From Akkermansia muciniphila (GTDB lineage: Bacteria > Verrucomicrobiota > Verrucomicrobiia > Verrucomicrobiales > Akkermansiaceae): a stretch of 36,954 bases of DNA. Of this stretch, positions 1 through 8,064 are shown piece after piece. The first letter of the stretch is position 1. Each line of letters opens with the position of its first letter. Position numbers and translations under genes: made by a program. Location of the stretch: contig CAMCYK010000035.1 in the NCBI GenBank assembly GCA_945883695.1, forward strand, positions 1 through 36,954, in the 5' to 3' direction. The notes under the pieces were generated by a model. It had not been told where the DNA came from. It ran no database searches and saw nothing but the letters and a program-made list of their open reading frames with translations.

Positions 1-1512
1 GCCGGCGATGAAGTCGAAGTGCTCCTCGAGCGCCTCGAAAACGACGAGGGCATGGTCGTCCTCTCGAAGGAGAAAGCCGCCCACAAGCAGAACTGGGAAA
101 AGATCGTCAAGGTCTTCCAGGACGGCGGTCTCGTCCGCGGCAAGGTCAAGGCGGTCGTCAAGGGCGGCCTCACCGTCAACGTCGGTGTCGAAGCCTTCCT
201 GCCCGGCTCCCAGGTCGACATCATCCCGCCGAAAGATCTCAACGAATACGTCGGCAACGTCTACGAATTCAAGATCGTCAAGGTCAACGACGAGCGGAAG
301 AACATCGTGCTCTCCCGCCGCGAAGTCATCGAAGCCGAGCGCGCGGAACTGCGCCAGCACTTCCTCCAGAGCGTCAAGGTCGGCGACAAGGTCACCGGCG
401 CGGTCAAGAATATCACCGACTTCGGTGCCTTCGTCGACCTGCAGGGCATGGACGGCCTGCTCCACATCACCGACATGTCGTGGGGCCGGATCAACCACCC
501 TTCGGAAATGCTCATCATCGGCCAGCCGGTGGATGTCGTCATCCTCGACGTCGACCGCGAGAAGGAGCGCGTCTCCCTCGGCCTGAAGCAGATGTCCGAC
601 AATCCTTGGGAAGACATCGAGCGCAAGTTCGCGATCGGCTCCAACGTCAAGGGCAAGGTCACCAAGCTCCTGCCGTACGGCGCGTTCATCGAACTCGAGC
701 GCGGTGTCGAAGGCCTGGTCCACGTGTCCGAGCTTTCCTGGGTCAAGCGCATCACCCGCCCGAGCGACGTGCTCGAACTCGACCAGGTCATCGAGGCCGT
801 CGTGCTCGGCATCAGCATCGAGGAGCAGAAGATCTCCCTCGGTGTCCGCCAGCTCGAGCCGAATCCCTGGGACGAAATCGAGAGCCGCTACCCGATCGGC
901 GCCACCATCAAGGGCCCGGTCCGCAACCTCACCGCCTACGGCGCCTTCGTCGAACTCGAGGAAGGCATCGACGGCATGGTCCACGTCTCGGACATGTCCT
1001 GGACCCGCAAGATCAACCACCCCTCCGAGGTTCTCAAGAAGAACGACGAGGTCGAAGCGATCGTGCTCTCCATCGACAAGGGCAACCAGCGCGTGTCGCT
1101 CGGCCTCAAGCAGCTTGAGGACGATCCATGGAGCCACATCGACGAGCGCTTCAAGGTCGGTGACCTGGTCAAGGGCACCGTCGCGAAGATCGCCTCGTTC
1201 GGCGCCTTCATCAGCCTCGATGGCGACATCGACGGCCTGATCCACATCTCGCAGCTCAGCGAGGACCACGTGGAGAAGGTCAAGGACGTGATCAAGGTCG
1301 GCGACGAGGTCGAAGCCCGCGTGATCAAGGTCGACAAGGTCGAGCGCCGCATCGGCCTCTCGATCAAGGCCGTGAACTACAACGAAGCCGACCTGAAGAA
1401 GGAAAGCGCCAGCTTCGAAAGCCTGCGCCCGTCCTCCGAAATGGTGGGTCTCGAGCAGGCCTTCAACCTCGCCGCGCTCGCGACCGAGGAGTGGAGCCCG
1501 TCGGAAGACTGA
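1..1512 (+). CDS. rpsA: 30S ribosomal protein S1, 5' end outside the window
   Basis: Ribosomal protein S1 binds mRNA on the 30S subunit and helps initiation on structured or leaderless messages. The reading frame is open from base 1, so the gene starts upstream of the window; 503 residues are present. The tail of one S1 (OB-fold) domain is followed by five complete S1 domains at about residues 35-110, 120-195, 205-285, 295-370 and 380-455. The last four carry the typical GAF(V/I) and (D/E)GLxH(V/I)S signatures, for example near residues 140 and 152. E. coli S1 has six such domains in 557 residues, so about one domain is missing at the left edge. The C-terminal 45 residues are not an S1 domain. 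A strong intrinsic terminator follows 21 bases after the stop. No damage is seen in the part present. Confidence 0.96.
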   Translation, partial: AGDEVEVLLERLENDEGMVVLSKEKAAHKQNWEKIVKVFQDGGLVRGKVKAVVKGGLTVNVGVEAFLPGSQVDIIPPKDLNEYVGNVYEFKIVKVNDERKNIVLSRREVIEAERAELRQHFLQSVKVGDKVTGAVKNITDFGAFVDLQGMDGLLHITDMSWGRINHPSEMLIIGQPVDVVILDVDREKERVSLGLKQMSDNPWEDIERKFAIGSNVKGKVTKLLPYGAFIELERGVEGLVHVSELSWVKRITRPSDVLELDQVIEAVVLGISIEEQKISLGVRQLEPNPWDEIESRYPIGATIKGPVRNLTAYGAFVELEEGIDGMVHVSDMSWTRKINHPSEVLKKNDEVEAIVLSIDKGNQRVSLGLKQLEDDPWSHIDERFKVGDLVKGTVAKIASFGAFISLDGDIDGLIHISQLSEDHVEKVKDVIKVGDEVEARVIKVDKVERRIGLSIKAVNYNEADLKKESASFESLRPSSEMVGLEQAFNLAALATEEWSPSED

Positions 1513-1533
1513 TCGGTCCGTCACAACGATTCC

Positions 1534-1565
1534 AAAGCCGGGGAGGGAAACCTCCCCGGCTTTTT
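1534..1565 (+). terminator. Rho-independent terminator of rpsA
   Basis: A perfect 13-bp stem (1534-1546 pairing with 1551-1563) closes on a GAAA tetraloop and runs into a five-T tract (1561-1565). It sits just after the rpsA stop and about 85 bases before the next start, so it should separate rpsA from the following operon. Confidence 0.95.
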
Positions 1566-1648
1566 CGTGGCGCGATTTTCACGAAGCGCGCGCCGGCTTT
1601 TCATGGCGGCTTCAACGGCGCTTCATCCGGGCCCCGGATCGTGAAGGC

Positions 1649-3286
1649 ATGAAGCATCCGCTGATTGCCGCGCTCCTTGCCACGCCCCTCCTTGTCACCG
1701 CCGATCCGCTCGCTGAAGCGGATGTGCGGCTGCCCTACTCGGAAATCCGCCGCCTGCTCGACGAGCGGAAGGAAGCGCCCCCGCCGGCGGTGCTGCCTCC
1801 TTCGCTGGCGTCAGCCCGTTTCATGGTGAGCCGCGAGGGAGGCCGGCTGGTGATCGACGCGGCATTCCGCACGCTCCGCTTTTCCGACCAGCCGGCGCTG
1901 GTCCCCCTGATCGGCGGGGCGGTGGGGCTGGAGAGGAGCGAACCGGCGGAGCTCGCGCTGCTGGTGAAGGACGGGCAAGTCTGCCACGCCGCGGCCGAGG
2001 CGGGCAGCACGTCCTTCACCGCCCGCTTCCTGGCAGACGCGGCGGAGGTCGAGCTGATCCTGCCGCCTTGCCCCTCGTTGATTCTTGAAACCGCAGAACA
2101 GGGACTGGTCGTGGTCGCCGGCGATCGCGAGCATGCCTTGCTCCCCGGCCAGCCGCTGCCGCTGCCTGCCGCCGGTGCCACGGTCACCGTGCGCGCCTTG
2201 TCCACCCGCGAGGCCGAGGAATCCCTCCGCCCGCCGCAGCCCTCCGACTGGAGTTGGCAGCACCAGGCGCTGGTCCGCGACGCGGATGGTGAACTGGAAC
2301 ACCTCGTCATCGCCCGCGCCTCCGCGACCACCGGATCCGGGCTGTCCGCGGAGCTGGTCTTGCCGGCCGATGCCCGCGACATCGAAGCCGCGGGCGACGA
2401 TCTCGCGTCCTGGCGCGCCAGCCGGAACGCCGATGGCACGACGCGCCTCTTGTTAGAGTGGAAGAGCCGCGACCTGCTCGAGCGCGAGGTCGTCCTGAGC
2501 TACCGCCGCCCGCTGCGTCCGCTCGATGCGGTGTGGCAGCTCGCCGCGCCGCAGGGGAGTGGCGAGACACCCTCGCGCACCCGCTTCCTGATCGCCGCCA
2601 ACCCGCGCCGCGCCTTCGAAGCCGAGGGTCTAACAGGACCGTTCGATTCCGAAGGGTTGCCCGCGAAACTTCGCGAATCCCTCGCCGGCTCGACTTATCA
2701 CACGCTCGAAAGCGCCACCGCGATCGCCGAACTCGGAGCCCGCGAGCTGCCGCTGGTCGCCACCGCTGAGGCCGTCGTTCCGGAGGCCACCTGGACCCTC
2801 CGTCAGGAAGTCGACGGCGCGCTGCTGGTGGAGGGACTGCTCAAGGTCGAGCACCGCCAGCCCTTGCTCGTCGCCTTCGACAGCCCCGCCGGATTCACCT
2901 TGCTCCGCTGTGCCGTCGATGGCCGCGACACCCGGCCGGTCGACCGCGGCGAGGGCCGGCTGGAGGTTCCCCTGCCGCCCGGCGGGAAAGAAGCGAGCGA
3001 GATCCAGCTCTCGTTCACCGCCGCCGGCAAGCCGCTCGATCCGGTCGCCGGCACGCTCGCCCTCGCCCTGCCGCGCACCCCGCTATTCATCCGCTCGCTG
3101 ACCTGGCGGATCGACTTGCCTGCCGCCTTTCGCGCCGAAGTCCACGGCAACCTGATCCGCGACCCCCTCCCGTCCGCGGATCCGCCGTCGGCGATCCGGC
3201 TGCGGAAAAACCTCTGCCGCGACGAGGTCCCCGCCGTCTCCGTCTTCTATCAGCGCGGCGATCTCGCCGGCTCCGCCCGGCCCTAA
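1649..3286 (+). CDS. Exported beta-rich hypothetical protein, partner of a CreD-like protein
   Basis: The family is not recognised. The 545-residue product opens with a basic residue pair and a short hydrophobic stretch (about residues 3-18), consistent with a Sec signal peptide. The rest has no further hydrophobic span, is rich in alternating hydrophobic/polar residues, and contains two or three similar-looking beta segments (near residues 50-130, 215-285 and 385-470). It is therefore probably a periplasmic or surface beta-sandwich protein. It lies 18 bases upstream of a CreD-like membrane protein on the same strand, so the two are probably co-transcribed and may work together at the envelope; this is inference. 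Codon use and GC at third positions are uniform along the frame, and no frameshift is visible. Confidence 0.8.
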   Translation: MKHPLIAALLATPLLVTADPLAEADVRLPYSEIRRLLDERKEAPPPAVLPPSLASARFMVSREGGRLVIDAAFRTLRFSDQPALVPLIGGAVGLERSEPAELALLVKDGQVCHAAAEAGSTSFTARFLADAAEVELILPPCPSLILETAEQGLVVVAGDREHALLPGQPLPLPAAGATVTVRALSTREAEESLRPPQPSDWSWQHQALVRDADGELEHLVIARASATTGSGLSAELVLPADARDIEAAGDDLASWRASRNADGTTRLLLEWKSRDLLEREVVLSYRRPLRPLDAVWQLAAPQGSGETPSRTRFLIAANPRRAFEAEGLTGPFDSEGLPAKLRESLAGSTYHTLESATAIAELGARELPLVATAEAVVPEATWTLRQEVDGALLVEGLLKVEHRQPLLVAFDSPAGFTLLRCAVDGRDTRPVDRGEGRLEVPLPPGGKEASEIQLSFTAAGKPLDPVAGTLALALPRTPLFIRSLTWRIDLPAAFRAEVHGNLIRDPLPSADPPSAIRLRKNLCRDEVPAVSVFYQRGDLAGSARP

Positions 3287-3304
3287 CAGCTCTCCGCCGA
3301 TATC

Positions 3305-4489
3305 ATGAAAACATCCCATCTCCTGCTCTCCGCCAGCATCGTCGCCTGCACCTGCATCGCCTGGTTCATCCTCGGCTCCGCCATCACCAACCGCACCCGG
3401 GTCTCCACCGGCACGATGCAAAACGAGGTCTCCGGGGTCTGGGGGCCGGCGCTGGTGCAGGCCCATCCGGATGCCTTTTTCCTCACGCCGAACGCGCCGG
3501 GAGGACGCGCCGTGGTGCTGCCTTCCGCCAGCAAGGCGACGGTTCGCCTCGACTCCGAACCCAAGCGCCGCGGGCTGCTGTGGCACCGGACCTACGCCGT
3601 CGATTTCAAGGCCGACTATGTCTTCACCAATCCCACCCCGATCCCGCAGACGCTCTATTTCCGCTTCCCGCTGCCGGCCGACAGCGCCGGGTTGCACGGG
3701 TTCGTCTTCCAAGTGGGAGACGAGGCGGCTTCCAACACCGCCGCGGATGACGGCGTCGTCACCCGTGCGGTCGTCGTGCCCGCCGGGGAATCCGTGCCGA
3801 TGAAAGTCGCCTACCGCACCCGCGGCACGGACTCCTGGAACTACCGCTTCACCGACGCCCGCCGGATCACCGGCTTCGAGCTCCGGATGCGGGTGAACTT
3901 CGCCGACATCAACTTCCCGGTCGGCACCGGATCGCCCGACGAGAGGATGCAGGACGAAGGCGGTTGGGACCTCGCGTGGACCTATCCCGACGTGCTCTCG
4001 GCGCCGTCGATCGGGATGGACATGCCCAAGCTCCTCAATGCCGGTCCGGTGGCGCTGCGGATCGTCCTGTTCGCGCCGGTGTCGCTGCTGTTCTTCGTCG
4101 CCGTGATCATGATCATCGCGGCCCTCAAACGGATCCCGCTGCATCCGATGCATGTCTTCTTTGTCAGCGCCGGTTTCTTCGCCTTCCACCTGCTGTTCGC
4201 CTATCTGGTGGATCTGTTGGATCCCTACGCCAGCTTCGGCATCGCCACCGCCGTCTCGCTGCTGCTGGTCGCCGGCTACCTCCGCGCGGTCGGCGGCAGA
4301 TTGTTGTTCCGGGTGGCCGTGCCGGCGCAGCTGATTTACCTGACGCTGTTCAGCCTTTCGTTTTTCTTCGACGGGCTGACCGGCATCACCCTCGCCGTCG
4401 TCTCGGTGCTGACGCTGGCCTTGCTGATGATCCTCACCGCGAAGGTCGACTGGCGGCAGGTCTTCAACGCGGAGCAAAGGGCGGCGTGA
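3305..4489 (+). CDS. CreD-like inner-membrane protein
   Basis: The 394-residue protein has the CreD architecture. There is one N-terminal membrane anchor (about residues 5-27), then a large extracytoplasmic beta-rich region (30-245), then a bundle of five C-terminal helices (about 249-274, 281-304, 308-328, 333-354 and 357-379). It ends in the characteristic 'LTAKVDW' segment (377-383), where CreD has LTRxxDW. In enterobacteria CreD is induced by the CreBC two-component system and affects envelope and beta-lactam phenotypes; its biochemical role is unknown. Here no creBC genes are adjacent; the partner is the exported protein 18 bases upstream. The central region is more divergent than the helical bundle, so the name is a family-level call rather than proof of orthology. 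Confidence 0.72.
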   Translation: MKTSHLLLSASIVACTCIAWFILGSAITNRTRVSTGTMQNEVSGVWGPALVQAHPDAFFLTPNAPGGRAVVLPSASKATVRLDSEPKRRGLLWHRTYAVDFKADYVFTNPTPIPQTLYFRFPLPADSAGLHGFVFQVGDEAASNTAADDGVVTRAVVVPAGESVPMKVAYRTRGTDSWNYRFTDARRITGFELRMRVNFADINFPVGTGSPDERMQDEGGWDLAWTYPDVLSAPSIGMDMPKLLNAGPVALRIVLFAPVSLLFFVAVIMIIAALKRIPLHPMHVFFVSAGFFAFHLLFAYLVDLLDPYASFGIATAVSLLLVAGYLRAVGGRLLFRVAVPAQLIYLTLFSLSFFFDGLTGITLAVVSVLTLALLMILTAKVDWRQVFNAEQRAA

Positions 4490-4607
4490 GCAGGCTTGCT
4501 TCACCTGAATGAAAACGGGCCTGAGGGTTCATTCTGGACCAAGCACCGGTAGGGAGCCGGACCCCTGGCCCCGGGCACCATCGGGCCGCCGGTCTTGGAC
4601 TGCGTGC

Positions 4608-4694
4608 AGCCTGCTGCCGCTTTCGTCCGCCAGCCTGCTGGCGCATCGGGACCTGACTCCACAGCAGGCTGTGGCAACAGAGCGGCAGCAGGCT
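4608..4694. repeat. Nested inverted repeat built on an AGCCTGCTG core
   Basis: A 14-bp arm at 4608-4621 is perfectly inverted at 4681-4694. Inside it, a second 10-bp pair (4631-4640 and 4662-4671) uses the same CAGCCTGCTG core. The whole can fold into a long cruciform or hairpin. It begins the gene-free stretch 4490-5179, which holds only repeats and no convincing reading frame. Confidence 0.75.
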
Positions 4695-4740
4695 CTGCCC
4701 GTTACCCACAAATTTCGCTTTTGGAGTCCCGGGCGGAGAC

Positions 4741-5040
4741 TTGTCCTGCCCGTTACCCACAAGTCGGGTGCCTCCCGTCTTATGCCCCAACGGGGCAACA
4801 CGAGATAGCCCGGGGCCGGCAACGCGCAGCCCCGGGATCGGGCGAAGTCTCGGCGCCGCGCTGAAAGTGCGGGATGGGGCGGGTGGCACGGGACGTCTCG
4901 TCGTACCGGCCCCATCGCGCCCTTTCAGGGTGCCAGATCCCGGACCCACGGACCCGGGGCTGCGCCAAGCCTTGCCCCGGGCTATCTCATCACGCCCCGT
5001 TGGGGCTTGAATCAAACGAGGTGGGTAACGGGCAGGACTT
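4741..5040. repeat. Long imperfect inverted-repeat island (REP-like)
   Basis: Two nested pairs of arms are visible. The outer pair shares an 18-base GTGGGTAACGGGCAGGAC motif, on the minus strand at about 4743-4760 and on the plus strand at 5021-5038. The inner pair is about 33 bases each, 4784-4816 against 4974-5006, mostly identical after inversion. Each inner arm contains its own small palindrome (GCCCCAACGGGGC). A further direct copy of the outer motif's CTGCCCGTTACCCACAA lies at 4695-4711. The centre (about 4820-4970) is GC-rich with no supported gene. The form fits a repetitive extragenic palindrome cluster or a non-autonomous mobile element. Confidence 0.75.
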
Positions 5041-5095
5041 GTCACCGCGCTCCCGGCGAAGCTTGCAAGAATGTGAGCGCGCGAGACCTGACCCC

Positions 5096-5122
5096 ATGGG
5101 GGCCATGGGGGCCATGGGGGCC
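5096..5122. repeat. Three tandem copies of a 9-bp unit
   Basis: ATGGGGGCC is repeated three times without interruption at 5096-5104, 5105-5113 and 5114-5122. It lies in the non-coding stretch between the inverted-repeat island and the next gene. No reading frame across it is supported, so it is a simple tandem repeat that could vary in copy number. Confidence 0.85.
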
Positions 5123-5179
5123 GTGGAGTGTCGCCGGGGGGGCGGACGGGGTGGTCGGATTTCACCGGCGGGGGCGTGG

Positions 5180-5463
5180 TCACTCCTCGGGCGGATGCCC
5201 GGGGGGCGGCGGGATGCCGGGCGGCGTCGAGGCGGCCACGATGGTGGCGGCGGATACTCCCAACCTCGCCCGGAGCAAGTCATCGATCAGCACGGCGCGG
5301 CTGTTGGGGATGACTCCGGAACCGAATTTGCGCGCGTGGTTTTTCGCGATCCCGGCGCCGAAGAACAGGATGTTGCAGGAGATCGCGTGGAGGCACCGCC
5401 CGCGCCTTGCCGCGTTGGGCCGGGGGCGACCTCTTCTTCTGCGTGACGTTCAGAGTTCGTCAT
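5180..5463 (-). pseudogene. Small hypothetical gene, apparently frameshifted
   Basis: An ATG at 5463 overlaps the stop of the upstream 68-residue membrane-protein gene, a typical coupled start. It opens a frame reading MTNSERHAEEEVAPGP and onwards. From about 5400 to the TGA at 5180-5182, however, the frame with strong codon bias is a different one. It encodes a hydrophobic segment (HAISCNILFFGAGIAKNHA), a basic/amphipathic stretch and a proline-rich tail. A one-base indel around 5385-5415 would join the two into a product of about 94 residues. No family is recognised. Either the gene is broken or the sequence has an indel error here. Confidence 0.5.
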
Positions 5464-5656
5464 CCGCCCGCACCACCGTCACGTCACCTGCTGGCCGGTG
5501 AATGCGAGTCCGGCTGGCTCCCGCGATGATGCCGGTTCCAAGGAGGATCAAGGACCCGATCGTCACCCACAACTGGGGCGCTCCCAGTTCGATCGCCCCC
5601 CAGGCGAGGCCCCCGATGAGGATCAACGTGCCAAAAATGTAAGCGAAGAATCTCAT
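5450..5656 (-). CDS. Small two-helix membrane protein
   Basis: The 68-residue protein has two hydrophobic helices (about residues 3-24 and 28-48) with a short loop, followed by a positively charged then acidic cytoplasmic tail ending DDEL. It resembles many uncharacterised small bacterial inner-membrane proteins; no specific family is claimed. Its stop codon is overlapped by the ATG of the next minus-strand frame (5463), suggesting translational coupling. The 80 bases upstream separate it from the DUF3644 gene; no clear Shine-Dalgarno sequence precedes its ATG. Confidence 0.7.
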   Translation of the reverse strand: MRFFAYIFGTLILIGGLAWGAIELGAPQLWVTIGSLILLGTGIIAGASRTRIHRPAGDVTVVRADDEL

Positions 5657-5737
5657 GGGGTGGGTTGGCGTGTTCTTGAAGCGGCGGCAAATGGCAGCGG
5701 CTCGTATCGGCCGGAATTATCTGCGGGGATGGATCCC

Positions 5738-6379
5738 TCAGCGCAAGTAAGGCGAGGATGCGTCGTCGGCGTCCGGTTCGAGGGCGTCGATGAAGCTGAG
5801 GAACCGCTTTTCTTCGTGGTTCAGAACGATGCCTTCCATCTGCTGCGGTAGAGCGACGAAGGAGAGGGGCATCAGGTAGAAATTGAACTCGGTCATGTCG
5901 CGCCCGAACCAGCTTTTGGTGGCGGCGACGAAGTTCTTCAAGCTGGCGGTTCCGACCTCTTGAAGGCGGACGGGGAACGCACCGGATCGGTTGTAGAAGT
6001 GGATCGCGGAATCCCTCATTTCCAGAAGCACCTGGAGATTGGCCCAGGCGTTCGAGTCGAACGCTTTTGAGTCGACGAGTTTCTTCGCGAGGTGGTCGAG
6101 GCTGTGTGTGAACGGATTTCCGGCGCGGGTGGTTTTGACCTTCAGTTTCCTGCTCTTGTTGCCGTCCTTCTTCGTGCGGGGCTCCATCACGTAGAGCGAG
6201 CTGACCTTGTTCCCGTGGTCGGCCAGCCATTTTGCTTTGAGCAGCAGTTCCCAGCCGTTGATGGCGAGCACGGCGAAGGCTTCCTCACGGTAGAGGAAGT
6301 CGGGTTTGTTGTAGATCTCAATCGCCGCGACCGTCGCGGCAACCGCTCGATCCAGAAGTTCCTTGGAGCGGGCTCTCAT
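5738..6379 (-). CDS. DUF3644 family protein, HEPN-like (putative RNase of a type I RM locus)
   Basis: The 213-residue protein is mostly helical. It has the DUF3644-type N-terminal core in which an 'AINGWELLLKA' helix (about 39-49) is diagnostic, and later a 'RDSAIHFYN' segment (122-130). The latter contains R122-x4-H127, the spacing seen in the active site of HEPN ribonucleases. That HEPN assignment is my inference from the motif and the helical content. The ATG overlaps the hsdS stop by 4 bases (ATGA, 6376-6379), so it is translationally coupled to the specificity subunit of the restriction-modification locus. Precedent for such linkage is PrrC or RloC, HEPN anticodon nucleases coupled to type I RM systems. 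The frame is intact, unlike its Hsd neighbours. Family call is fairly sure; activity is unproven. Confidence 0.75.
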   Translation of the reverse strand: MRARSKELLDRAVAATVAAIEIYNKPDFLYREEAFAVLAINGWELLLKAKWLADHGNKVSSLYVMEPRTKKDGNKSRKLKVKTTRAGNPFTHSLDHLAKKLVDSKAFDSNAWANLQVLLEMRDSAIHFYNRSGAFPVRLQEVGTASLKNFVAATKSWFGRDMTEFNFYLMPLSFVALPQQMEGIVLNHEEKRFLSFIDALEPDADDASSPYLR

Positions 6380-7725
6380 GAGGTGGCCGGGGCGAAGGCT
6401 TCCTTGAGAACGGCTTGGAGGAGTTGGGCGGCGTGGCGGCGGGCCTGCTCGATCTCCGCTTCCAGCGCCCGGCAGGTCGTCATCAGCGCCTCCACCCGCT
6501 CCACGATCGCGGCTTGCTCGGCGAGGGGAGGGAGGGGGATGGGTTTCAGGTAAAGGTCGTCTCGCGGCACGTTGTTCATCGAGGTCGATTTGCCCATTCC
6601 AAGCCCTGCAAAATACGCCCGCGCTTGGTCCGAATCGTTGTAAAGCGCTACCTGCTTTGTGTCCGCCCCTTCCATCAAGACGACGCGGATCGTCTTGTCG
6701 GAGAGCAACAGGTTTCGGTCACAACCGTGAACGATTGCACACTTGCCAGCGAGTCCCTTCGATCCGCTGGCTCGGCAAAAGATCAGATCGCCGCCGACGA
6801 CTTGTGCGGATCTGTCCTCGGGCGGCGAAGCACGCCAGAACTTGTTCTCACGTTCAATGAACTTTCCAGAGGTGATAGCGCTGGTTTTGATGACACCCCA
6901 CTCATCGCCTGTTGCTTCAAGATCCTCGCATTTGAAACTGCTGCCAGCCTCGTAAGCTTTCGTCAGTTGACCAAAACGGCACCACTCCCAACCCTCCGGA
7001 ATCTCGAAAGGGACTTCGGCGGCGGTGATCTTGGGCAGCGGCTTTTCGGGGCGGAGTTTCTTGGCGGCGCTGAGGCGGGCTTTCCCGGTTTGGATGCGGT
7101 GGAGGAGCTGGCTCGCGGGTTCTACGGCCGGGTGGGCGGCGCGCCAGTCGGCGGTCAGCTTGCCCTGGATCGCCTCCTGCAGGATGGCTTGCTTGAGCTT
7201 GGCGAGGAGGGATTGTTAGCGGGTGATCCCGTTCTGCGCGAGGGCGAGTTTGGCGCGGCCCTTGTTGATCTTTTTGATCAGCTCGTTCTGTTCGGGGAGC
7301 GCGGGGAGATCGACCTCGTAGTTCAAAAAGAAGCCTTCATCGACGCGCTTGCGGTTGGTGTTGCCGCGGCTGGCTTTGATGCAGGCTTCCAGGAACACGG
7401 GCGACTGGAGGAAGACGTTGAAGAACTCCCGTTCGACCACGTCTTCATTGATGTCGAAGGCGAGGAAGTCGTTGGTGACAATCGCGCCTTCGAGCTCGTC
7501 CGGGACGATCCCGAAGGCCCCGTTGCGTGCGTCGATCCGGCTGAGGATGAACTGCCCGGCCGAGACGGCGAACTGGTTCTTGGTGAGAATGGTCGCGCCG
7601 TCCTGGGTGCCGCGCAGCACGACGCCTTTGTAGTTCGTGCGGATGGTGACCTGCTTGTAGCGGGTGTCGTCTTCGACCACCACCGCGGTTTTGTTCCGGG
7701 TGAGGATGTCGCCAATGCGTTTCAT
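6376..7725 (-). pseudogene. hsdS: Type I restriction enzyme specificity subunit HsdS, interrupted by an in-frame stop
   Basis: HsdS provides DNA sequence recognition for a type I RM complex through two target-recognition domains (TRD). One frame of 450 codons runs from ATG 7725 to TGA 6376-6378. Codons 1-169 form TRD1 and end in the usual 'LPALPEQNELIKKI' tail. Codon 170 is TAA (7216-7218). Codons 171-449 continue in the same frame with the central conserved helix (LLAKLKQAILQEAIQGKL), then TRD2 starting 'PEGWEW', and the C-terminal conserved 'LPPLAEQAAIVERV' helix. Reading TAA as CAA would give a normal full-length HsdS. As it stands only a half-length protein can start at 7725; the second half has no ATG until well inside TRD2. 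TRD2 (about 6600-6960) looks less GC-rich than its surroundings, as is common for exchangeable TRDs. Confidence 0.88.
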
Positions 7726-7760
7726 CGGGGGAGCCCTCCTTCATCCAGGAGGGATACGAG

Positions 7761-8022
7761 CCTGTAGCCGGTGGTTGAGCGAAGCGACACACCGGAAACG
7801 ATGCCCCGCTCATATTCGCACCCCGGCAGGGGTGCCAGCTGGCAGCCGGTCGGCGAGTGAGGCGATGCCGCCGGGCGCGAGCAAGGGCGCTTCGCCCGGA
7901 TACCCGTGCCGCCGCGAGCACGTCTATGCCTTGGGTGTGAGGTGATGGCACCCCTGCCGGGGTGCCGGCTCCCTGTTGGACGTGTCCCGGTGGTGTCGCT
8001 TCGCTCAACCACCGGCTACAGG
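7761..8022. repeat. 262-bp element with 35-bp terminal inverted repeats (MITE-like)
   Basis: The left end (7761-7795) and right end (7987-8022) are inverted copies that differ by a single one-base indel. Inside them sit two 18-bp palindromes of the form GCACCCCx4GGGGTGC, at 7818-7835 and 7948-7965. No supported reading frame lies within. The element fills almost the whole gap between the hsdM stop (8065) and the hsdS start (7725), where type I RM genes normally sit close together. It therefore looks like an inserted non-autonomous mobile or REP-type element. Transcription from hsdM into hsdS would have to cross it. Confidence 0.82.
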
Positions 8023-8064
8023 CTGGGATGCCTCCGGCATCTTTCGGAAAACCGGACATGGGCA

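Noticed and set aside
4784-5006. CRISPR array
   Set aside because: The repeats are inverted pairs, not regularly spaced direct repeats, and no cas gene is present. No CRISPR was found anywhere in the window.
6415-7767. 450-codon plus-strand frame opposite hsdS
   Set aside because: Open only because of GC-rich codon bias on the other strand; the minus strand has the HsdS conserved regions across the same span.
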